A stretch of DNA of 64,000 nucleotides from [Eubacterium] saphenum (GTDB taxonomy: Bacteria > Bacillota > Clostridia > Oscillospirales > Ruminococcaceae), in the NCBI GenBank assembly GCA_004555855.1, contig SFJQ01000001.1, positions 62,001 to 126,000 of the forward strand. The letters are read 5' to 3'. Shown here in pieces: positions 57,636 through 64,000 of this stretch. Both the position numbers and the translations under genes were made by a program. The notes below the pieces were generated by a model that saw only the letters and a program-made list of their open reading frames with translations, was not told where the DNA came from and did not search any database. Each line of letters begins with the position of its first letter. The first letter of the stretch is position 1.

Positions 57636-58949
57636 TTACTTATCGCTCACCGCGTCAATCAGCATTTTCACGGTTTCTTCAAGCGGGAAGCTCTCTTTTC
57701 GTCCCTGCGTGAGGAATCGGTTTATCGCGTCGATTTTGTTTATCGCCTCGTCAAGCTGCGGGTTTGTGCCGTGCTTGTAGGCGCCGATTGAAATCAAATC
57801 GTAGTTGTTGTTGTACAGCGACAGCAGGTTTCTCAGCTTTCCCGCCGCCTCTTTGTGCGCGGGGGAAGCGATTTCGTCCATCAGTCGCGAAACGCTCGGC
57901 AAAACGTCAATCGCGGGATAGTGGTTCTGCGCGGCGATTTTTCTCGACAGGATAATGTGTCCGTCAATGATACCGCGAACCGTGTCTGCGATAGGCTCGT
58001 TTGTGTCGTCGCCCTCGACAAGCACCGTGTAAATTCCCGTGATAGAGCCTTCGGGGAAGTTTCCCGCGCGTTCAAGCAGCTTTGGAAGCGCGCTGTAAAT
58101 GGACGGCGTGTAACCTCTCGCGATAGGCGGCTCGCCTGTCGCCAAGCCAACCTCGCGAAGCGCCATTGCATAGCGCGTGAGGCTGTCCATCATCAGCAAA
58201 ACGTCCTTGCCCTGCTTCATAAAATACTCGGCGATTGCGGTAGCCGTGAGCGGGGCTTTCGAGCGCATCATCGCGGGCTGGTCGGACGTTGCCACAACCA
58301 GCACCGAGCGCGCCATACCCTCTTCGCCGAGGTCGCGTTCGATAAACTCGCGCACCTCGCGTCCACGTTCGCCGACAAGCGCGATTACGTTTATATCAGC
58401 CTTGACCTTTCGCGCAATCATACCCATCAGCGTGGATTTTCCGACGCCCGAGCCTGCGAAAATGCCCATTCTCTGACCTTTGCCCATCAGCAAAGTGCCA
58501 TCGATTGCCTTAACGCCGAGTTCGATTTTCTCGTGAATAGGCGGTCTTGTGAAAGGATTGACGGGGATACCCGTGATGGAAACCTCGTCGTTACACTCAA
58601 TTTCACCAAGCCCGTCCAACGCCCCGCCTGTCGCGTCAACAATCCTGCCGATAAGCTCCGTGCCCGCCTTAACGGTGAGCTTGTCGCCGGTGTTATCGAC
58701 GATACTTCCCGGACCGATGCCCTCGATATCGGTGTACGGCATAAGCAGAATATTGCTCTTGTTGAACCCGACAACCTCTGCTCTTATAAAAGATGACCTA
58801 TCCTTTGAAAATATTCGGCAAACGTCACCGATATTCGCAGCGGGACCGCTTGCCTCGATAGTCATTCCGACAATCTTCTCGATTTTTCCCATATACCGAA
58901 AAAGCTCGGTATTCTGAATATCCGAGCGGAAACCCGCCAAATCAAGCAT
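57636..58949 (-). CDS. fliI: Flagellum-specific ATPase FliI
   Basis: Export ATPase of 437 residues, beta-subunit-like. Walker A FAGSGVGKST at about 164-173; Walker B region DVLLMMDSLTRYAMALREVG; DGHIILSRKIAAQNHYPAID and signature PSVSRLMDEI near 340-365. GGAGGA precedes the ATG. Position after fliH is canonical. Confidence 0.96.
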   Translation of the reverse strand: MLDLAGFRSDIQNTELFRYMGKIEKIVGMTIEASGPAANIGDVCRIFSKDRSSFIRAEVVGFNKSNILLMPYTDIEGIGPGSIVDNTGDKLTVKAGTELIGRIVDATGGALDGLGEIECNDEVSITGIPVNPFTRPPIHEKIELGVKAIDGTLLMGKGQRMGIFAGSGVGKSTLMGMIARKVKADINVIALVGERGREVREFIERDLGEEGMARSVLVVATSDQPAMMRSKAPLTATAIAEYFMKQGKDVLLMMDSLTRYAMALREVGLATGEPPIARGYTPSIYSALPKLLERAGNFPEGSITGIYTVLVEGDDTNEPIADTVRGIIDGHIILSRKIAAQNHYPAIDVLPSVSRLMDEIASPAHKEAAGKLRNLLSLYNNNYDLISIGAYKHGTNPQLDEAINKIDAINRFLTQGRKESFPLEETVKMLIDAVSDK

Positions 58950-59118
58950 TTTTGCTCCTCCGCTCCCTTGACCTATCTAATATATCGGCAGAATTAACGA
59001 ATTTTTTAGCGTTTTCGCCGCAAATTCGGAAATTTTGTCCAAAATACACCTCGACTCCCGCTGTCATTTTCCAAGGCAACAAGCCGCGCTGTTAAGCCAA
59101 ATTCGACAGCCGCCGTGC

Positions 59119-60096
59119 TTATTCCTCGTCCTCGCCGTTTTCCTCGGGAACATCTTCGTTATCCTCGGACTTTTTTCGGCGCGTCGGACGTTTTTTCGGG
59201 GTAACGCCCTTGAATTTGCCGTCGCCAAGCTCCCTTATCATACGAAGCTGCGTCATAATTCCCGCGTCGGTAATTTCCTCGCCGTTGTCCACGACAACCG
59301 TTCCCGGCTCTGCGTCGGCAAGCAGCTCAACCTCAACGTGCGCCATTCCCCCGCAAAGCTCCCTGAGATACTCATAATCGCCCGAAAGCTCGATTGACGC
59401 GTCGTTTTCGTCAAGAGTTATGCGGATAAGCTGAGAGTTTCTGAAATCCTTCGCGGCAGCCTTGATGAGCTTTTTCGCGGCGGTTCCGTCCTTTACGGAC
59501 ATACTGTTCATCGTCACCTTGTTGGCAATTTCCATCACGGTGTCGTAGATATCCTTCTCGTACTTCGCGAAAAGCTCCGCCTTTCCGGTGTTTATCTTAT
59601 CCGAAAAATCCCGCGCTTCATCGAGAATGTTCCTGCTCTCGGTAAGCACGAGCGCTGCGCCGTCCTTTTTGCCCTGTTCAAAGCCCTCGGCGCGCGCCTT
59701 TATCAGCACATCATCGCGCTTTTTCTCCGCGTCCTTTAAAATCTCGTCTGCCTCGGCATTTGCGTTGTTCACGATACCGTCGGCGCGGCGTTTTGCCTCG
59801 ATGATGACCTGTTTTCCCTGTTCGATGTACTGCTCCTTGAGCGCAGCAAGCTCGCGTTTGCGATTTTCAAGCTCCTCCGCGGCAGCCTTCAGTTCAGCCT
59901 CACGCTTAATCAGCGTTTCCTCAACCGAAACGCGAGGCTCTTCGATAATTTCGTGCTGCTCGGCAGCTTCCTCGGGAGCGTTCTCCGCAGCCTGCGGCTT
60001 CTCAACGGGAATTTCCCTGCGTACCGTGAAAGAATTTGAGATGTCAACGCCGCCGTTGTAACGGATTGAATTATATTTATAAACCGACAAAAACAT
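59119..60096 (-). CDS. fliH: Flagellar assembly protein FliH
   Basis: 325 residues, longer than the usual 210-270. Central coiled coil rich in Glu/Lys/Ala (ELENRKRELAALKEQYIEQG) and a C-terminal FliH/V-ATPase E-like domain (YDTVMEIANKVTMNSMSVKD, IRITLDENDASIELSGD, VEVELLADAEPGTVVVDNGE). A basic/acidic tail of about 45 residues (KRPTRRKKSEDNEDVPEENG) is added. Regulates FliI. GGAGGAG precedes the ATG. Confidence 0.9.
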   Translation of the reverse strand: MFLSVYKYNSIRYNGGVDISNSFTVRREIPVEKPQAAENAPEEAAEQHEIIEEPRVSVEETLIKREAELKAAAEELENRKRELAALKEQYIEQGKQVIIEAKRRADGIVNNANAEADEILKDAEKKRDDVLIKARAEGFEQGKKDGAALVLTESRNILDEARDFSDKINTGKAELFAKYEKDIYDTVMEIANKVTMNSMSVKDGTAAKKLIKAAAKDFRNSQLIRITLDENDASIELSGDYEYLRELCGGMAHVEVELLADAEPGTVVVDNGEEITDAGIMTQLRMIRELGDGKFKGVTPKKRPTRRKKSEDNEDVPEENGEDEE

Positions 60097-60344
60097 TCTC
60101 CTCCGTTACTGAATTTGCGAAAATCCGCGCCGTTATGCGGAATTTTCCTTCAAGCCGACCGTTCACAAGAACAGCTCACGTTCTCGCAAACCGCTGTGTA
60201 TCGCGGCTTCGCCAATATCCCGACACGACAGCTTCTCGTTCACCGAGCGCTGCCGAACCCGCATTTTCAAGCGATTTCCGCGCTCTTTCCAACCGCCCGC
60301 CGTGTTTTTCAGCGAACTGCCGGAATTGCCGAAAAATCGCGCTG
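60097..60344. other. Unexplained 248-base gap between fliG and fliH
   Basis: The other gaps in the fliE-to-flgD part of the operon are mostly 10-60 bases, with fliI-fliH at about 170. This one holds no ORF with a good start in the operon direction and no consensus promoter. It is GC-rich with several short inverted repeats such as GCGCTGCCG and TCGCGGCTTCG. Confidence 0.5.
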
Positions 60345-61364
60345 TTATGCGATAATCTCGTCGCCGCCGCCTCTTGTGATGGTGATAGCGCCCTCCTGCT
60401 CAAGACGTCTGATTATGCCGACAATACGCTGCTGTGCCTCGTCAACATCGCGCATACGCACGTTGTGGAGGTACTCGATATCTGCCTGCAGGTTCTCACG
60501 CGCACGGCTGGAAATGTTCGCAAAGATGCACTCCGCAACCTCCTGCGTTGAACCCTTGATAGCAACCGCGAGGTCCTTGGAATCGACCTGCTTGACAAAT
60601 TCCTGAATATCCTTCGCGTCCAGACGCACGATATCCTCGAAAACGAACATCTTCTGCTTGATGAGGTCGGCAAGCTTCTGGTCGCGCGCGGAGAGTTCGT
60701 CGAAGATGTACTTCTCGGTTGCTCTGTCCACGTTGTTCATAATCTCCGCAACATAGCTTATACCGCCGACTTCCATCGAATCGGACGAAGCAAGCGTTGC
60801 GAATTTCTTCTCAAGCGAGCCTTCAATCGCCTTTACAACCTCGGGCGAAGCTCGGTCCATATTTGCAATTCTCTCGACAACCTCAACGCGCTTTTCCTTC
60901 GGCAGCTCGGACAAAATCGCCGAAGCCTGATCGGTTCTCGCGTAGGAGAGAATAAGGGCAATTGTCTGCGGGTGTTCGTTCTGGACGATTGCCAGCAGGT
61001 TTTTGTAGTCCGCCTTTCTCACGAAGTCGAAAGATTTGGTTTCGAGCTGCTTTGTGATACGGTTGAGCAGCGAGTCGGCTGCCTCCGCGCCAAACGCCTT
61101 TTCAAGAACGCTTCTCGCGTAATCAAGACCGCCCTCGGTAACAACCTTCTGCGTTAAACAAAGCTCATAGAACTCGTTCAGGACCTCTTCAACAACTTCA
61201 ATCGGGTGATATTCCATTCGGGCAAGCTCGACGGAAATTGACTCTACATCATCATCGGAGAGGTGTTTATATATCGAGGACGCGTTTTCCGCACCCATTG
61301 ACGCTAAAACAAGGGCAACCTTTTTAGCCGGTGCAAGCTCGCCTTCCTGCTGTTTTATAGCCAT
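60345..61364 (-). CDS. fliG: Flagellar motor switch protein FliG
   Basis: C-ring torque subunit of 339 residues. N domain binds FliF (APAKKVALVLASMGAENASS); EHPQTIALILSYARTDQAS is the middle-domain signature; the C-terminal torque helix contains LARMEYH-like and LDAKDIQEFVKQVDSKDLAV with charged residues. GGGAGTGA precedes the ATG. Confidence 0.95.
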   Translation of the reverse strand: MAIKQQEGELAPAKKVALVLASMGAENASSIYKHLSDDDVESISVELARMEYHPIEVVEEVLNEFYELCLTQKVVTEGGLDYARSVLEKAFGAEAADSLLNRITKQLETKSFDFVRKADYKNLLAIVQNEHPQTIALILSYARTDQASAILSELPKEKRVEVVERIANMDRASPEVVKAIEGSLEKKFATLASSDSMEVGGISYVAEIMNNVDRATEKYIFDELSARDQKLADLIKQKMFVFEDIVRLDAKDIQEFVKQVDSKDLAVAIKGSTQEVAECIFANISSRARENLQADIEYLHNVRMRDVDEAQQRIVGIIRRLEQEGAITITRGGGDEIIA

Positions 61365-61385
61365 AAAATCACTCCCAAATCAAAA

Positions 61386-63053
61386 TTACTGGTTCTCGTC
61401 GCGAAGCATATTCTTGATAATCGAAGCGACGATTTCGGGATTTGTATTGGCAAATTCCGCGATTTCGCGCTTGAGGATAGTTTCGCGGGAATCCTTGCCC
61501 GCCTCTTCTGTGAGGCTTGCTATGTTGAAGTCAACCTCCTGCGGCGCCTCGCCCATAGTCGCCGCTCCCGAGTAGCCCTCGGCAGCGGCAGCCTGTGCTG
61601 CGGCAAGCGCCTGTTCCTGTCTGTGGCGGATTTTGCGCTTGCGGCTCTTGCTGACGAAAAGCGAAGCGATAAGCAGCAGCACGAGCAGCACGCCAAGTCC
61701 GATTACAACAAACAGCAGCGTGTTTCTGAACGAATCCACGGGGCGCGTGTAAATTCCAAGACCGCTTCCGTCGCCGACTGTTGTGCCGGAATTTGTGGTG
61801 AGAGCGAAAGCCTCGTTGTGAACGGCAACGTTTGCGATATCGGTTCCCGCAGCCGCCGCAACCCACCCGCGAATCTGGTCGCGCTCGCCGTCGGTGAGGT
61901 TGGTGCGGTTGATGGCAACGCCGACTGTGAGCTTGTCGATGCTGTAACCGTCCTTCTCAATTGTCGTCTTTATATTCGTGACGTCATACTGATTTTCGTC
62001 TTTCCGATAATAATACTTTTCACCGTCAACCAAGCCCTCGATTGTCGGGTAATCGGGCGACAAATCCGCGTTCGGAGTTGTTCCGATAACATTTCCCGAG
62101 GTGTCGAGCTGGTCGGAAGCGATGACGTGCGTATCGTGTTCAAGAACGCCGTGGTCGGTTCCTTCAACCGGCACATATTCGGTTGACTCAACCTTTTTCG
62201 CGTCATAATTGAGGATAGCCGAAACGTTCACGGTGTAGTTCTTCTCGCCGTAAACGGTGGCTAAAGAGTCGCGCAGCTGGCTTGTGATGGCGTTCTGCAT
62301 TTCGAGGACGAACTGCTGACGTTTGCGCGCCACGGAAACGCCCGAAGCGTCCTTCTGACCGTTTTGTTCCTCTTCCTCGGAAATCCAGTCATAGGAACGT
62401 CCGAGGGTATCGGTAACGGAAATGTTGTCGATTGTGAGGTTTTCAACGCTTGTTTCAACAAGTCTGAAAATCGCTCTGACTTCCGCATTTGTAAGCTCAT
62501 CATCGTTTCTGAGCTTCAGCAAAACCGAGCACCGCGGCACTTCCTTGGTATCGGTGATGACGTAATCGCGCGTTTTCGGGATATCGAGATTTACCGTAAC
62601 CGCAGCAACGGGGTCGAGCTGCTTGAGCGTTGCGGCGATATTTGTTTCGCGCTGCTGACGAGCAACCTCGCGCTTGTCGGTATCGGTTGACCACAAGTCA
62701 ATTCCGTCGTTCCAGATATCATAGTTTTTGGCGTTTTTCGGGTAACCCTGAACCGACAGCTGCATACGCAGATTGTCGATATTTTCCGCGGGAACGATGA
62801 TATCGCCGTTGTCGCGGAGAGTTACATCGGTAATGCCGAGCGAGTTTATCGCCGTGACGATTTCGCCCGCCTCGGACGTTGAAAGTCCCGAAAACAGCAC
62901 TCCCCTGTCCTTGTGGTTGAGCAGAACCGCCAAAACAATGATTATCGCGATAATCGCAATCGGAATTGCGATAAGCATAATCTTAATCGCCTTTGAAAAT
63001 CCCGTCCACTTTTCCTTTACCTTGACGGTAATCTTTTTGACTTTTTCGTTCAT
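61386..63053 (-). CDS. fliF: Flagellar MS-ring protein FliF
   Basis: 555 residues. Two membrane helices, at about 24-46 (IKIMLIAIPIAIIAIIIVLA) and about 445-465 (LLFVVIGLGVLLVLLLIASL). Secretin-like ring domains contain GVLFSGLSTSEAGEIVTAIN and TLKQLDPVAAVTVNLDIPK. The C-terminal tail binds FliG (REIAEFANTNPEIVASIIKN). Normal length. AGAGG before the ATG. Confidence 0.95.
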   Translation of the reverse strand: MNEKVKKITVKVKEKWTGFSKAIKIMLIAIPIAIIAIIIVLAVLLNHKDRGVLFSGLSTSEAGEIVTAINSLGITDVTLRDNGDIIVPAENIDNLRMQLSVQGYPKNAKNYDIWNDGIDLWSTDTDKREVARQQRETNIAATLKQLDPVAAVTVNLDIPKTRDYVITDTKEVPRCSVLLKLRNDDELTNAEVRAIFRLVETSVENLTIDNISVTDTLGRSYDWISEEEEQNGQKDASGVSVARKRQQFVLEMQNAITSQLRDSLATVYGEKNYTVNVSAILNYDAKKVESTEYVPVEGTDHGVLEHDTHVIASDQLDTSGNVIGTTPNADLSPDYPTIEGLVDGEKYYYRKDENQYDVTNIKTTIEKDGYSIDKLTVGVAINRTNLTDGERDQIRGWVAAAAGTDIANVAVHNEAFALTTNSGTTVGDGSGLGIYTRPVDSFRNTLLFVVIGLGVLLVLLLIASLFVSKSRKRKIRHRQEQALAAAQAAAAEGYSGAATMGEAPQEVDFNIASLTEEAGKDSRETILKREIAEFANTNPEIVASIIKNMLRDENQ

Positions 63054-63095
63054 CTAAAAAACCTCTGGGTTCTTGTAAAATAAAAGCAAGCAGCC

Positions 63096-63440
63096 TTAAA
63101 TCTGCATATTGATAATCGAGTTGTACGCGCTCAAAACCTCGTTTTTGACGGTTACGAGAACGTCAACGGCGGTGTTTGCCTTTTCGATATTCGCCTGCAT
63201 TTCGGCGATGTTGTCGATATTTCCGAGCATAAGGTCGATAGCGTCGCGGTCAACCTGCTCGTTTGTTTCGATAACGTTTGTGACAAGCCCTCTGAAGATA
63301 TCGAGGAAGGACGCGTTTTCCGTATCGACAACAGGCACGCTCGTAGCGCCGATAGGGAGCATCTTGTCCATTCTCTCCATCGGCTGAAGTTCTTCAAGGG
63401 GATTAAGCCCGAAAAGCGGGCTGATTGAATAAAGTGACAT
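63096..63440 (-). CDS. fliE: Flagellar hook-basal body protein FliE
   Basis: 114 residues joining MS ring and rod. C-terminal family motif: IEKANTAVDVLVTVKNEVLS then AYNSIINMQI. The N-terminal 35 residues are poorly conserved. AGAGGT precedes the ATG. Confidence 0.93.
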   Translation of the reverse strand: MSLYSISPLFGLNPLEELQPMERMDKMLPIGATSVPVVDTENASFLDIFRGLVTNVIETNEQVDRDAIDLMLGNIDNIAEMQANIEKANTAVDVLVTVKNEVLSAYNSIINMQI

Positions 63441-63469
63441 TTTATGTACCTCTTAACAAATTTCATTCA

Positions 63470-63934
63470 TCAGCCCTTGCCGATGTTAAGCGCCGCGGAA
63501 GTCATCGATTTCATCAGGTCGAAGATTTCCTTGTTTGCGTTGTAGCTGTTTGCGGCAGCGATAGCGTCAGCCTGCTCTACGACAACGTTTACGTTCGACT
63601 CATAGATGTAGCCGTACTCGTCCGCCAAAGGATTGTCGGGGCTGTAAACGGGCGTAGGGGGCGTGGGGTCATCGACAACCTGCGTTGCCTCGACGCCCTT
63701 GAGCTGCACATAATTGAACCTGTTCAAATCCAGCTCGCCGCTCTGCAGATTAAGACGCAGGCACTTCTTGAAGCTCCTGTCCTCCGCAAAAACGGTCATT
63801 TTGCGCGTGTAAACGTCCTCGGGACGAGTCGCGTAGTCATCGGCATTCGCGATGTTCTGCGAGATGATGTCGAACCTGAACCTCTGCGCGGTCATACCCG
63901 AAAGCGGGATATTAAGCGATGATAAAAAAGCCAT
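63470..63934 (-). CDS. flgC: Flagellar rod protein FlgC
   Basis: Proximal rod protein of 154 residues. N-terminal SLNIPLSGMTAQRFRFDIIS then QNIANADDY; C-terminal EQADAIAAANSYNANKEIFD. AAGGAG precedes the ATG. Second gene of the operon after flgB. Confidence 0.94.
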   Translation of the reverse strand: MAFLSSLNIPLSGMTAQRFRFDIISQNIANADDYATRPEDVYTRKMTVFAEDRSFKKCLRLNLQSGELDLNRFNYVQLKGVEATQVVDDPTPPTPVYSPDNPLADEYGYIYESNVNVVVEQADAIAAANSYNANKEIFDLMKSMTSAALNIGKG

Positions 63935-63944
63935 AATCTACTCC

Positions 63945-64000
63945 TTACTTGGTCACGATTGCACTTCTGATGCGCGTGAAATTGCCGTTCATCTGGTTGA
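63945..64000 (-). CDS. flgB: Flagellar rod protein FlgB, C-terminal end only
   Basis: Only the last 17-18 codons lie in the window, ending NQMNGNFTRIRSAIVTK and TAA. The hydrophobic/basic pattern and position directly before flgC fit the FlgB C-terminal helix. The rest lies beyond the window end. Confidence 0.75.
   Translation of the reverse strand, partial: NQMNGNFTRIRSAIVTK

Overview
The window looks like a chromosome segment of a motile, anaerobic, low-to-mid GC Clostridia (Oscillospiraceae/Ruminococcaceae-like). The grounds are a SCIFF-class radical SAM maturase, a single-chain pyruvate:ferredoxin oxidoreductase, a Firmicutes-style fla/che operon (fliY, flbD, cheC, cheD), an Asp23-FakA-RecG gene order, near-consensus sigma-A promoters with 17-bp spacers, and several TTG/GTG starts behind good ribosome binding sites. 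No tRNA, rRNA, CRISPR array, complete insertion sequence or prophage was found.

Layout. 0.2-3.6 kb: SCIFF maturase, a small lipoprotein and an HtrA-type protease. 3.7-7.3 kb: nifJ, reverse strand. 7.5-9 kb: radA. 9.6-13.2 kb: divergent pair of UPF0210/ACT genes versus an Lrp-type regulator plus aminotransferase, sharing back-to-back promoters over a palindrome. 13.1-13.7 kb: an isolated phage-type replisome-organiser gene. 13.8-19.3 kb: ispE, asp23-like, fakA, recG. 20.0-33.9 kb: a sulfur regulon (below). 33.9-37.4 kb: coiled-coil protein, coaD, rsmD, uvrC. 37.5-64 kb: a reverse-strand flagellar/chemotaxis operon running from flgB (cut by the window end) to cheD.

The sulfur regulon is the most interesting coding region. 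It holds a sulfonate/sulfate-ester type ABC transporter, an aryl-sulfate sulfotransferase with no signal peptide, thioredoxin reductase, two thioredoxins, a ferredoxin-fused siroheme sulfite reductase, a TusA-like protein, a PLP sulfhydrylase, and a ThiS-like carrier ending GGGQ with its ThiF-like activating enzyme and a JAMM metallopeptidase. Two Rrf2 regulators and NifS/NifU complete it. The carrier, activator, peptidase and sulfhydrylase set matches the protein-thiocarboxylate route to homocysteine or cysteine known from Wolinella HcyS/HcyF/HcyD and Mycobacterium CysO/Mec. Palindromes of the form CCTA-N9-TAGG sit on the promoters of the regulon and tie it into one probable Rrf2 circuit. An 18-codon leader ORF with two cysteines precedes the transporter genes.

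The intergenic DNA carries two unusual repeat families. One is a dispersed element of about 0.7 kb with long inverted arms and nested hairpins (four copies: before scfB, after radA, after recG, between the sulfotransferase and trxB). The other is a pair of 95-bp inverted copies flanking flhB. In both families, stem sequences differ between copies while base pairing is kept.
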